Positions 42,918 to 54,620 are shown, numbered from the stretch's first letter. The stretch: 64,000 bases of DNA from Alviniconcha marisindica (GCA_018857735.1 JABMCL010002073.1:757001-821000); one strand, 5' to 3'. Translations and numbers: made by a program. The notes: generated by a model from the letters alone, not told the origin.

Positions 42918-42955
<38 letters not shown>
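42600..42955 (+). mobile_element. LINE ORF end interrupted by a smaller element
   Basis: Sequence 42665-42722 encodes EISFCYAAPSVWNSLPCQN, and 42855-42915 encodes SSNTLTSFISSLKFHLF. These are two consecutive parts of a LINE C-terminus. Between them a ~130-bp insert (about 42722-42852: AAATTGTTTTGATAGGACT, TATCATGTGAGCGCTCAGGG, CGTTGATGAGCGCATGATAA, (ATT)n) breaks the frame. An inverted copy of the insert is at 62235-62370. Confidence 0.75.
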
Positions 42956-42958
<3 letters not shown>

Positions 42959-43424
42959 CTGCCGTACTTTGATGAGTTTGTATGTTGCGAAGTTTTAGAC
43001 AATAATAGTTTTTTGTTTGTTTTGTTCTTAAGATGTATTTTAGTTTGCCGCAGATATTTGTATTCTTGTTTGACGTATTGAGTGTTGCTGTTTGTCATCA
43101 GGGATAGATTTGTAAAAAAAAGAAAGAAAAAAAGCCGACTTGTGCTTAAATCTTGATCCGTCTGTAATAAAATATTATCTTCTGACTCTGTCTCACTCTG
43201 TCTCTGTCTGTCTGTCTCTCTGTGTGCGCGCGCTCGCGTAAGTTTGTTTCTTTGCTTTGTAGTGGGCTATGTGCTCCAATTTGGAGAAATAGCACATAAA
43301 AGATGTAGGCTACATTATTATTATTATATGGAAAGTTGCGTTCCTTTTTACGCTTGCCTGGAGTGCATCCGACGCACTTTCTTTGCAGTGAGCATTTGTG
43401 GGACGCCGTTCTAGGTTCCCAAAC

Positions 43425-43560
43425 CAACTGTCCTGAGGTGACCTAGTACGGTGACAAGACGGTGAAATCCAATTACTAACTAACTAATAAACAAATTTAA
43501 TTTATAATGCGCCTGTCCCAGTTCTGCCAAAACGAGCTCCAAGCACAGTACAGCTTCATA
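43425..43560. repeat. Tail repeat and inverted retroelement tail
   Basis: Sequence 43428-43485 (CTGTCCTGAGGTGACCTAGT then AAATCCAATTACTAACTAAC) is a copy of the dispersed tail. Sequence 43493-43560 (TTATAATGCGCCTGTCCCAG, GCTCCAAGCACAGTACAG) resembles an inverted LINE/SINE 3' end. Confidence 0.6.
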
Positions 43561-43924
43561 TATCAGGTTCAATACATAGCTAAGAAATACATGCATTAAA
43601 AACAACAACAAAAAACAACAAAAAACGTATCTAGTTAATACAGTTGCATCTGACATGGCAAAGATTATGACCAACTGATTTTAAAATTTGGTTTTAAATA
43701 AAAATCGTATTACTGTAATAATTTAAAGCATACACGGACTAACTTAATTTTGATTAAATTAACTAACTAACCAACCAACCAACCCCAAACCAGCTGCAGC
43801 TGATTGCCGTGCTGCAGGAGGCCTGGGGTGATCCCGATGCCTGCATCCTGCAGCAGCGTCCAGTGAGGTCCATGCCGAGGAGATTTCCGGCATATTTTGC
43901 GGCCAGCGAATAATTACACCCGTG

Positions 43925-44095
43925 GGCGTGGGGGTTGCACGGACGCAGAAATTAATGTCCTTCTGCTGAAAACCCGGAGCTATTGAAACTTTCCTGTTTG
44001 TTTCACGCCTGGAGTAGGTTAGAATATGGCCTTAAATCCTTCGCTTTCTGCTGGGAATTCTGCTCTTGTTGGGCATCATAACTGGGAATAATGTA
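43925..44095 (+). repeat. Dispersed repeat of unknown type, copy 1
   Basis: It contains GCACGGACGCAGAAATTAAT, GTCCTTCTGCTGAAAACCCG, GAGCTATTGAAAC, CACGCCTGGAGTAGGTTAGA and CCTTAAATCCTTCGC, then TTCTGCTCTTGTTGGGCATC. The same order recurs at 46465-46715 and, more diverged, at 57170-57290, 59885-60000 and 63940-64000. Confidence 0.75.
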
Positions 44096-44309
44096 CACAC
44101 GATATTGACACTTTTCTCGGTGTCATGCCAACAACATGTGTTCACTGAAAGGAAATGACAATGCCGTAGTTTTGTCTCGTGTCTTCCAATATGAGATGTG
44201 ATCCACTTTAATCTTAATGTTGCTGGTCTCTGTCAAAAGGGTTGCTGAATGAAATGCCAAAGTTTCATCACGTTTTATGGAAAAGTCCGAGTGTGGTGTG
44301 AAGTTATTT

Positions 44310-44390
44310 GAAACGGAACGAGGCTGAGAGCGCTCGTGCAGAACCAACACACAAGGGCGCCAATTAACTCCCTTGCGTGTGGATTGTGAA
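44310..44390. mobile_element. Short relative of the palindromic element at 32565
   Basis: TTGAAACGGAACGAGGCTGA and CTCGTGCAGAACCAACACAC match the left end of the 32565 element. The right end is present inverted (CTCCCTTGCGTGTGGATT), leaving almost no interior. Confidence 0.65.
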
Positions 44391-44449
44391 GGGATTTGTT
44401 TGAAGCTGCGGACTTTCTGCCTCTCTGTATGGTTGTCTATGACACCTCG

Positions 44450-44984
44450 TGCTCTGAAGCGTCACTTATGACCCGGGGAGTTATTCATGGCATTACCCAC
44501 GCTTTGAAACATCAGCATTTATAGAGTTATCCACTGCATTGTCCGTGCTTTGAAGCATACACAGTCACCGAGTTATTTATTGCATTATTCATGCTTTGAA
44601 AAGCATCAGCATTCAAGGAGTTGTTCATTGCATTATCCCATTCTTTATTTAATAGCCTCGCACTGAAAGAAGTTCCGAGGTTTTACCTAAATCCCAACAG
44701 CCATTACGGGTCTGCACAATCTAATGCTGGCTTGTCTGACATTTTTCAAGACTTGCAGGCAGAGCCCGACCACCCGTATTCGTAGCACCACAGACTGAAT
44801 TCTGTCTCGGTTTGACGTTGATTGCAGCGACTTGTGGGGCTCTGCCAGTGCGCAGTAATTCGATCAGAAGGCCCGGGAGAATAAAGAAGAGAGAGCTAGC
44901 GAGAAGCCCACAAGGACACGAAAAAGCACGCGACCATCATCTTCCAGACTTCTTTTTTTTTTCTTTCTTTTTTTGAGAAGGGGT

Positions 44985-45017
<33 letters not shown>

Positions 45018-45240
45018 GGAGGTGAGTTATCGGACCTGCCAGCCGAGAGTTATTCGTTAAGTGGCGAAACGAACGTGATTACGTGAACGTTGTGATCCGT
45101 GCGCGCTGAGGCGTGACGAAGTCAGACCCATCAATGCATCGCGTGCACGTTAGTTGTCGTGCACTAAACGGGTTAATGCATTTTAAACACACAAACTTCT
45201 AACAATGCAGTTTTTGCCAGCAGTGCAGACGGGAACTCCT
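44450..45240. other. No gene recognised
   Basis: A ~60-bp degenerate repeat (GCATTATCCATGCTTTGAA, CAGCATTCAAGGAGTTATT) at 44460-44640, and a G run at 44984-45020. Nothing else supported. Confidence 0.6.
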
Positions 45241-46000
45241 CATTTATATTCCCCCCCCCCCCCCCCCCCTCCATCTCGTCCGTTTTTTATTGTATGAAAC
45301 GATTTGTCATACACCGTAGCCTATCACTCATCACGTGTTTCAATTTGTAACGGCTCATTGTGTATAATTGTAACAGTGAAATGAGACGTGTTTCTGATTT
45401 CACAACTGTTCTCGCCTGCGCTTAGAGATCCACACAGTGCATACTGTTTGAGGGGTGGGGTGGGGTGGGGTGGGGTGGGGTGGAGGGTGGGGGGGTTGTC
45501 ATACTGGAAAACTGTGACACTTCTCTCGGTTGCGGTTGGGTCAGCTGTAAATACTGAGACGTGCTTTTTGTTGCTGATCGTTTGTTGTTGTTGTTGTTGC
45601 TTTCTTTTTCTACTAGTACTTGATTGCATTTGCTGTTTGTTGAGTGTGTTATGGTCCGTTTTTGTTGTTTGCTGACAGTTATTGTTCATTTCTGCTGTTT
45701 GTTGACTGTGTTATTGTCCGTTTTTGCTGTCTGTTGACTGTTATTGTCCGTTTCTGCTGTTTGTTGACGGTGTTATTGTCCGTTTTTGCTGTCTGTTGAC
45801 TGTGTTACGGTCCGTTGTTGCTGTTTGTTGATTGTGTTATGGTCCGGAGGTGTGGTCCAGCATTTTGCTTGAGATTTTGCGACTTGTGCTTTGAACTGGT
45901 GTAAACAAAATCTTTGAATGTGTAATCATCCAGGCGCGAGTTACACTGTGCAGTTTATCACTAGAGTCAAGTATAAAAACAAATCGTTTACTGCCTTTCG
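45241..46000. repeat. Low-complexity and short tandem repeats
   Basis: A C run (45251-45270), a GGGGT run (45452-45482), (GTT)n at 45581-45600, and a ~39-bp degenerate repeat with GTCCGTTTTTGCTGT and TGTTGACTGT at 45650-45850. No gene recognised. Confidence 0.75.
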
Positions 46001-46464
46001 CGTGTCAGAGCTCAGGAGCTGCGTGAAAGTCGAGGTGGCCGTCCTGGGCTCCCGTCCCTAATAAGCCTACTGTTTCTGTGGACGTAAAGCTACACTCAAC
46101 CAAACCTTTCGCGTGCTATTTTGCAGACTGCCTCACCAAGCTTCCCTTCCACCACCACCACCACCACCACCACGACCCGTCTCCTTCTTACACAGATCTG
46201 AACACAAAGCAGTGTTAGACTGGGTAGATTGGGCCAAACAATCTTATGTAACACCGGCGCGTGTGTCATTGTTCCACGTCAGTTGGACTTGTCTGTCTGG
46301 AAGACTTCATTAGGGGAAAAGAAAAGATAAAGAAGGCGGCAATCAATAGCACCATCTGGCGACGTTTAGGATTATTCTGGCCTATCGCGGCGATGGGGTG
46401 GTGGTGGTGGTGGTGGTGGTGGTTGTGGTGGTGGTGTGTGTGTGTGTAGGGGGGGGGGGGGGGG

Positions 46465-46715
46465 GGCACGGACGCAGAAATGAAGGTCCTTCTGATGAGA
46501 ACCCGGAGCTGTTAGGTGGTGGTAGAGTTTACGGGGGTGGGGCTGGGAAGGCGTTGAGGAGGGGTTGCAGGGACGCAGAAATTAGGGTCTTTCTGATGAG
46601 AAACCGGAGCTACTGAAATTCGCTGTTTTTTCTTTCACGCCTGGAGTAGCTTAGAATATGGCCTTAAATCCTTCGCCTTCTGCCAGGATTTCTGCTTTTG
46701 TTGTGCATCATAACA
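46465..46715 (+). repeat. Dispersed repeat of unknown type, copy 2
   Basis: It contains GCACGGACGCAGAAATGAAG, TCTGATGAGAACCCGGAGCT, a partial internal duplication (GCAGGGACGCAGAAATTAGG at 46567), and CACGCCTGGAGTAGCTTAGA then ATGGCCTTAAATCCTTCGCC. It is preceded by (GGT)n and poly-G. Confidence 0.75.
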
Positions 46716-47063
46716 GTGAATGATTACATATACAAATGATCTGATCAGTTGTGCTGTAATTTTGTACTGGATACGTCTCTGGGACTTTGCCTGGAAGCAT
46801 CTTGCTCAGTCAAATGTAGATAAGTGAACTACAGAAAGTGGCCCGTGACATTTGTTGTTACTGTTACTGTTACCAATTTTGGTGAACTTCGTTTTGTCCT
46901 AATACGCATTTCGCGGTTGACTGAACGTTCATCTAAAAGGTCGAGTATCGATGACCTCATATACATGTCTCGCAAACACGTCACTGAAGGATCGAAGTCT
47001 GGACTGACAGGAACAAGATCCCCCCCCAAAAAACAACAACAACAACAAAACCCGTAAAAAAAA

Positions 47064-47095
<32 letters not shown>

Positions 47096-47833
47096 CGCGA
47101 ACCTCCCCCAAAATAAGTTTAACTAGAAACACCAACTAACAGTCAAAAAACAAACAAACCAAACAAACAAAAATACAATGTATCAAGCGATGGCTGAAAA
47201 TCAACTATCTCTAGAAACAGAACGTAACCCAGAGATGATGACAAAAAACAAACAAACAAATTAAATAAAAACCAATCGAAACCAAAACAAAACAACCCCC
47301 GAAACAACAACGGAAAAAAGGGTTGGGGGGGGGGTGGGGGGTGGGGGGTGGGGGGGGGGGGGGGGGGGGGGGCGACGAATACGCAACAGGGGGGAAAGTG
47401 AATAAGACAGAGCTTTTGCTATTGCAAATGTTTTTGTTGTTGATGTTGTTTTGGTGTAACTTGTCAACATATTTTGTTATCTTGATAATTGTAAGCTCAG
47501 TCTACTATCACTTATGTGAAAAGACTTTTAAAAAAAGAAGAAGAAGAAGAAATAAACAAGACAGCTGCACTTTCGTAACAAAAACGGCTTCTCTCTGATG
47601 AGAGTCTCTAAACGATCTCTGATGACATCTCTTGGCGAATCCTTACCCCTCATGAAGATTACATTTTTGGCAGGGGTTTCTTGCAAAGATTAGAACGCTT
47701 TCAGCGGTCTTTCTCACAAAGATTACAACGCTTAGTTTTTTTTTGGGTGTGAACCAGGTGACACGTGACTCCGTGTAAATTTGTTTCGCTGAATTACTGC
47801 TTCTTAAAAAGAACACCTTCGCGTTTCCCTTAA
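46716..47833. other. No gene recognised; A-rich and G-rich runs
   Basis: A run of about 36 A with few interruptions (47056-47094), A/C-rich sequence to 47310, a G run (47321-47373). Nothing resembling an exon. Confidence 0.6.
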
Positions 47834-48150
47834 CAGAGCTCAGGAACTGTGTGAAAGTCGAGGTGGCCGTCCTAGGCTCCCCGTCCTTAATAATCCTTAT
47901 GGTGTCTGTGGACGTAAAGCGACATTGAACGAACGTAGACGCTCAGAGCTCAGGAACTGTGTGAAAGTCGAGGTGGCCGCCCTAGGCTCCCCGTCCTTAA
48001 TAATCCTTATGGTGTCTGTGGACGTAAAGCGACATTGAACGAACGTAGACGCTCAGAGCTCAGGAGCTGTGTGAAAGTCGAGGTGGCCGTCCTGGGCTCC
48101 TCGTCCCTAATAGACCTTATGGTCTCCGTGGACGCAAAGCAGCAATGAAC
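47834..48150 (+). repeat. Three tandem SINE-tail units, 110 bp
   Basis: Units start at about 47834, 47944 and 48054, each CAGAGCTCAGGARCTGTGTG then AAAGTCGAGGTGGCCG and GACGTAAAGC. The first two are nearly identical; the third is diverged (GGGCTCC, TAGACCTTATGG). Confidence 0.9.
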
Positions 48151-48365
48151 TTGAACTTCCCTTAAAGGACAAGTCCAAGGTTAGGGGTGATTTTTGACAC
48201 GATTTCCGTTAAAGCTCGATGAGAACGATGATGTAGGTGAAACTGTGATCTGAGGGTTATAAATGCACGAAAAAAAGGCATTTTCTGTCGTACCGAAAGC
48301 GTCGCCATGACGCCCAAATCACGTGACCATATGCCTACTACGTCACTCTGGGGAGTCGCTGCAAA

Positions 48366-48569
48366 ATGGCCAACTCGAGCTCCGAAGACGAAACTGATAC
48401 TTTGCCCGAGAGACCCACAAGGATACAGCCGTATCAGTTTGAGCCTGTCAGGCAGGATTTTGAAAGACTACCGGAACATCGTGTCAGCTTCGAAGCAAAC
48501 CCCATGCGGTATTCCATGGGGTTTGCGAAATCGCACTCACTGAAGTGCTCGCTACTCAGATGGGCGTGA
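48366..48569 (+). pseudogene. Short frame like the start of invertebrate P2X7-domain proteins
   Basis: 67 codons: MANSSSEDETDTLPERPTRI then QPYQFEPV. The acidic Ser-rich start followed by I-Q-P-Y-x-F-E-P resembles the N-terminus of the abundant invertebrate proteins annotated as P2X purinoceptor 7-like. It runs into the central palindrome and stops. It faces the THAP frame head-on within the same element. The assignment rests on a short motif. Confidence 0.4.
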
Positions 48570-48823
48570 TGCGGCGGAGCAAGAAAGTCAGCTCGTTTGA
48601 ATTGTATAAATTTAATCCACTTTCGCCTCACTGCGGGTCGATTGCGCGGGAGCTCGTGCATTGTTATACCTGGGGTCGTCTGCGAATTGTTACAGTTCGC
48701 GGCAACACAGTAGGCCGGATAGTTAACCTTTTTTGTGGACCACACGCATACACAGTTTACTGAAGAATCTAAGATGGCAACCGCACTGACTCCCCAGAAT
48801 GACGTCACTTCCGGGAAAGTCAC
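48434..48823 (-). pseudogene. THAP-type zinc finger frame, degenerate
   Basis: The minus frame contains YCVAANCNNSQTTPG (first Cys pair, C-x4-C), HELPRNRP, a K-W at the conserved Trp position, and HLSSEHFSECDF. The usual third zinc ligand in C-S-x-H-F is Ser here (AGT where TGT would encode Cys), so the C2CH site is incomplete. THAP domains bind DNA in transposases and host factors. The Met at 48823 lies in the inverted repeat and may not be the true start. The frame ends without further domains, so this is a remnant inside the transposon. Confidence 0.7.
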
Positions 48824-48995
48824 GTGACTGATGGAGAACCCGAGACTGTAGTCTCGGCCAGCCTACAGAAAATAAAATCGATTAAAAACCCAATTAAACA
48901 TTTTTTTATTTCATTAAATCTGAAACTAGTGACTGATTTGTCAATCATTTTGATGGTCATTTTGCATACTTAAAAACCTTGGACTTTTACTTTAA

Positions 48996-50060
48996 CAAAA
49001 AGTAACATTATTCTCGACATCCTGCCGTTGCCATTACAAAATCCTTTTTCACGCCCCACTGGAAACGGAAAGTACTGCAACGTAACGAGTACACTTGGGC
49101 GGTCACAGGAAGACGGGTGCACTGCCCTAGTTATTGTTGGATGTGGGTGCTCCACTAATGGTAGGTATCTTAGACGTGACTGTTCGACACCCTCGGACTG
49201 ACAGATGAACTTTGCCAATCAGCGCCTGTGTACAAACATCACAACTCCTTAGCCAAACCCGCACGGTGCCCAAGTACCGCTGTAGTGTAAGGAATATAAA
49301 GCACGTACCCGTGTTGGTTTAGATAACACTGATTAAGAGCCACGTGTCTTTGCAGCTCAAAGCACGAATTCGAACAAACACATTACGTGGTTGCCTCCGT
49401 TTGTCTAAGAGGGCTGAGCTAACTGGCTAAAAGCGCGTGGTCAGTTGTAGACGGCTTACTTGGTGCTACAAGTAATTTTAGGTGCACGTGGGTGCTGCGT
49501 TAATTGTGGATATGGGTTTTGCATCCGTATCCATATGTTATGGAATGAGGCACCGCACACAAAAAGACTCGGATCGAAGTGTACACCGTCACACACACGC
49601 ACGCACGCACGCGCACACACGCACGCACACACACACACACACGCACACACACACCCCACACCACCACCAAAGGCAAGTAATTGATTGTTGAGGCATTATA
49701 AACAGGTTTGGAAGACCTTAAACAGAGTAAGATCGGGGAAATAACGGCTGAAGAGAAGGAGAGCCTCCGCCCTTAATAAAGAACCCACGGGACGTAAAGG
49801 GTGCATCAGCGCCTCCAGAAGCTGACTCAGCTTCTTGCTCCCCCTACACGTGTGAAATCAGAGAGCGCAACAGCCAGCGGGGCAGACGGTGAGGTAGGGC
49901 GCGTCCTTGTCTCAGTTTCCCGTCCCGTAAACGCTGCTCCGCCGACGTCACCCGACGCCAGGGATAATCTGCGGCAGTCTGATCAGTTCCTGGCTGACTG
50001 GGTGTCAAGTGCCAATTATCTATCCATCCAGCTTATGCCGAATTCCTGAGACTTCTTTGC
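48996..50060. other. No gene recognised
   Basis: A CA/CG microsatellite at 49592-49652, otherwise unassigned. The frame at 49801-50049 has no family signature. Confidence 0.55.
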
Positions 50061-50079
50061 GAAGGCTTTCCCGGCATGT

Positions 50080-50460
50080 TCCGCCTTCGCCCACTTTTTC
50101 CCGTTTCGCCTATTTGTTCCCGTTTCCCGTTTCGCCCACTTGTTCCCGTTTCCCGTTTCGCCCATTTGTTCACGTTTCGCCCACTTGTGCCCGTTTCGCC
50201 CACTTTTTCCCCGTTTCCCGTTTCGCCTATTTGTTCCCGTTTCCCGTTTCGCCCAATTGTTCCCGTTTCGCCCACTTGTTCCCGTTCCCCGTTTCGCCCA
50301 CTTGTTCCCGTTTCGCCCACTTGTTCCCCGTTTCGCCCACCCACTTGTTCCTTTTTCGTCCACTTGTTCCCGTTTCGCCCACCCACTTGTTCCTGTTTCG
50401 CCCACCCACTTGTTCCTGTTTCGCCCACCCACTTGTTCCCGTTTCGCCCACTTGTTCAAA
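50080..50460. repeat. Short-period tandem array (TTCGCCCACTTGTTCCCG)
   Basis: About 20 units of 17-24 bp alternating GTTTCGCCCACTTGTTCCC and GTTTCCC. Open frames in several phases are by-products. Confidence 0.93.
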
Positions 50461-53050
50461 GAGCTACGGTTTCTGCGGTGACTATTTCATTTTCTCGTCG
50501 ACTGACAGACAAATGGCACTGTGTTAGGAATTGGATTTTACTATCCTGTCAGCCACACTGTCCTAGCACCTCAGGACGAGCAAACACCGACACAAATCAC
50601 ACTTTTAAAACTCTTCTCATAGCTAAAATTATACCTCAGTCAATTTTACGAGCACACTCTAAACAATCACAACCCCAGGAAAGATCTGAACAGTGTAGAA
50701 AGGGAATATCTGAAGCCCGTTTTTCATGCTGCAGACTCTGAACATGAGAACACGTATCAATCGCATTTGACGACGAGAAGAGTAAAAAAGAGTAAAAGAC
50801 GCTATTCCCACAAACGAAACAGCGGGCAGGTAGTTGACCTGTAACATAATGACCTTTTTTGGACCGGTATTGACTGCTCGTGTGATTTATCCTGTTATCG
50901 TAGTGCAGTTAAGGGACGTTAAAAAAATCCAAGAACTAACTCCTTTTGTATATGTGGTTATATGTTTCAGTTATACAAATGACCGCTGCCTACTCATACT
51001 TCAGACCTTTGTCAAAAATGAATATGCCGCTGTAGAAAAATTATTTCAAACCATGTTTCCCTCTCCCCACCCCCCTAGGTCTTCACACTCCATTTCTCTC
51101 TCTCTAGTATTTAGGCCATCAGCCAATCTATCTACCCGACAGTTTTTTTCACTACAATTTGTTTTGACCGTTTCCTAATGACTGTTTGTATTTTTGTTGT
51201 TGTTGTTGTTGTTTGTTTGATTTTTTTGTTTCCTCTTATTTTTTGTTATGTTTCATTTATTGTTAGCTTGGTGAAATTGGTCGCCCGCCATACATTTCCC
51301 CCCAACTGTATGTAAATAAGCTCACCGCCTGGAAGATCCAAACACAAAAAGGTTCAAAAGAATGCTTATTTATTATTTATTAGAACGCTGCCAGACATTC
51401 TGTTTCAGATTATTTTTTTCACCGCCTGGAAACTGAAAGCTTGTTGATGAACCCATAACCATTCATTGTATCTTTATTTTGTCTTGAATAAATTCTTGTT
51501 TAAACCAAACGAAACAGCCCTGGGCACACGCAACGCAAACAAAAGGTGGACAGCGGGTTTGGTACAAAGAAATGACGCTGAACGCAGTGGGAAGCTGGGA
51601 ATAATAAGACGGAATTCCGGCCAGCAGATGAAGCATACAAGGCTACTTTCTGGGCTATTCCAAGCTTTAGAGAACCTTCAGCGTTGGGTTCTCAGCAGAG
51701 GAGTTCTTAATTTCTGCGTCCGCAGTTCCCACGTACTGGAACGCACAGCAATCTTAAGGCTCTTTCAGTTTCTGAAAACATTTCCAATTCAAGCAGGCAA
51801 ACTGACGGCGATGTCAAAAGTCGCACGAACCCGCGTTTACGAGCGGATACTGAGAATGGGTTGCCGCAGTCGCGGATTACACGACACACAAACCCCTTAG
51901 CCAACACAAGGTCCTGACTGTCGGAAGGAGAGCCAGCCTCTTCACTTCCGGTTACGATGGCTTCCGGTGCTCCTCGGTAAGGGAGAAAATACGATTAAAA
52001 AAAAAGAAAAAAGACTTGGCTGTTTTGTGTTTTGCCGACGGTCAACGGTTTTTTCTTCAAACGAAGGCACTGTGTGAACAGTACAAACCAACGTGTGCCG
52101 TTCCGACTGTCACCAGTCACCATCGCTAGACGAGGCCGGGTTCTAATTCAGAAATAGCCAGGTCGCTGTGCTCCACTGTCTGTAAAAATCCCTTTGATGT
52201 CCGCCTTCCCCAGAAAATTTGATTCTGGACGGGAGGGGGGAAAAAGCGATAAGTAAAGTGAACGCTAGCAGTGCCCAGGTCGATTGAAACTGAAAGGAAA
52301 GCAAGAATCCATTAGAGCAAAGTTTGACTGTCTCATTTTTGCAGAGACGTTGCTGACACCCGAAAGGACTGTGACTGATTGTCAATTCTTCATTAATCTC
52401 TGCGTCAGCGGGGACAGACTAAACTAAGCCTTTTTGAGCTATTCTCGCGACTGAGATCATTATTTCGTCTTTCTCTAACAGAAATGTACATTGGTATCGG
52501 AGATGTTCGTAAAGGAGTTGGAGGTCTTGGTAAAAGGCCAAAAGAAATGGGAATTAAGCCTGTCTTGGTTGAGGGAGAATCTTTGAAAAGATCGTTTGAT
52601 ATAATTCTCACCCATGAAAGTCGAAAGAGAGTGTTTAAGCCAGTCACACAGGAATGAGATCAAACAGAAGCAAGTGAAAAAAACTGTTTCATTAAAACAT
52701 AAACTAGCCTAGTCAGTTAGGTCTTGGATTTTAACGTTACATCGACCGCACAGACCTGCCTCAGGGCAAACAGTTAAAATTTTTTTTAAAATTATTGGTG
52801 CAACTTGCCGACACATGTTGCTGGCATGATAATTGTAACATCAGTTTAAGTGAAAAGATTTTAAATTTAAAAAAAAGGAAGTAGACGACGACGACGAAGA
52901 AACACCATATTTAATTACACGTTCAAAAACTGCATCAGATCGAGCAAAAAGTCATGAAAGTACATGCGAAAAACTGGCTTACAATTAGATATTGCAGTTT
53001 TTACGTCCCTTCAACCACACAAAGTCGTCTCAGGACGAAGAACACAGTCT
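50461..53050. other. No gene recognised
   Basis: Inverted copies of the dispersed tail (50540-50590, 52730-52765, 53000-53040). The frame at 51466-51900 has no recognised domain. Confidence 0.55.
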
Positions 53051-53055
53051 TCTTG

Positions 53056-53600
<545 letters not shown>

Positions 53601-53629
53601 CGTGCGCATGCACCTTGCACAGTCATGCC

Positions 53630-53795
53630 TGAACCTTTGTTGATGTGTACATTATGTGCTAGCTTTTGTTAAATTATTGGTAGCAATCGCCATCTCGATG
53701 TACATTATGTGTGTTATGTTTGCTCAGCGCTTTGAGCCGCTGGATAGGCGCTTTACAAATTTCCATTCTTCTTCTTCTTATTATTATTCACAGTT
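53630..53795 (+). mobile_element. Retroelement 3' tail
   Basis: It contains TGTGTACATTATGTGC, CAGCGCTTTGAGCCGCTGG, GGCGCTTTACAAATTTCC and terminal (CTT)n/(ATT)n. It is a relative of 29880-30030. Confidence 0.6.
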
Positions 53796-54229
53796 ACTCC
53801 ATATCAGGTCGAAACGCAATTAAGTCATCAAAACACAAGTAAAATGAAGACCTGGTTGGACCATACGAAATCGGGAAATTATGACGGACACACGAACAGC
53901 GTCACGAGCTAAAAAACAGAAACAAAACAAAACACAAAAAACACGCGAGAGCAGCAACAACAATGAATGCAAGCTTCATCAAACGAGAAAGATGGGGAAT
54001 ATGGCGGGCGGAAGCATGCGTACAGCGTCAGGACTAAAACCTGTAACGAGGGCTATAACAACAATAATGGAGGCAGGCTTCAGTGTGGAAAGTCAGCCAA
54101 GAAAGAACGAAATCGTGCTCGACGGCTCCACGCAATCTGACGCGTCTTGTCCACACACTCGAGACACTCCAAGCCTTGCCGTCCTCCACACTTCAGGCAC
54201 ATCAATCCGACCCCAACCTTTCTGCACTC

Positions 54230-54620
54230 GACAGAGTGGGGTGGGGGAGAGACAGAGAGAGGAGAGGGAGAGGTAAGTTTGTAAGAGAGAGAGAGAGAGA
54301 GAAGGGGGGGGGGGGAGAGACGTTTGTAAGGGGAGAGGTAGGGAAGGAGCTGTAAGGGGGAAGAGAGAGAGAGGTAAGTTTTAAGAGGAGAGAGTTGTAA
54401 GGGGGAAGAGAGAGAGGTAGGTTTGTAGGGAAGGTTGTGGGGGGGGGGGGGGTAAGTTTGTAAGGAAGATTGTAAGGAGGAAGAGAGCATGTTTGTAAAG
54501 AAGGGGGGGGGGGGGGGGAGGTAAGTTGAAGGGAAGAGAGTTGTAAGGGGGAAGAGAGAGAGAGATAAGTTTGTAAGGGGTGGGGGGGGGGGAAGAGATG
54601 GAGGTACGTTTGCGAGGGGA
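54230..54620. repeat. Purine-rich degenerate repeat
   Basis: Repeated GTAAGTTTGTAAGGGGAAGA and AGAGAGAGAG with G runs; about 390 bp, no coding signal. Confidence 0.85.

Larger units (their letters stand above)
48166..48991. mobile_element. Non-autonomous DNA transposon, TTAA target, Kolobok-like
   Basis: 826 bp bounded by TTAA on both sides (48162-48165 and 48992-48995). The terminal inverted repeats are AGGACAAGTCCAAGGTT (left) and AGTAAAAGTCCAAGGTT (right, inverted). Inside, a second inverted pair (48319-48380 and 48768-48827) shares TCACGTGAC, a CRE-like ACGTCA and CTGGGGAGTC. Each end carries an inward-facing frame: one like the N-terminus of invertebrate P2X7-domain proteins, one THAP-like. 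TTAA duplication plus a THAP domain is known from Kolobok elements; the assignment is inference. No transposase core is present. Confidence 0.78.

Noticed and set aside
46485..46620. Hammerhead ribozyme (CTGATGAG followed by GAAA)
   Set aside because: The sequence between the two core motifs does not pair to form stem II, and other copies of the repeat lack the CTGATGA core.
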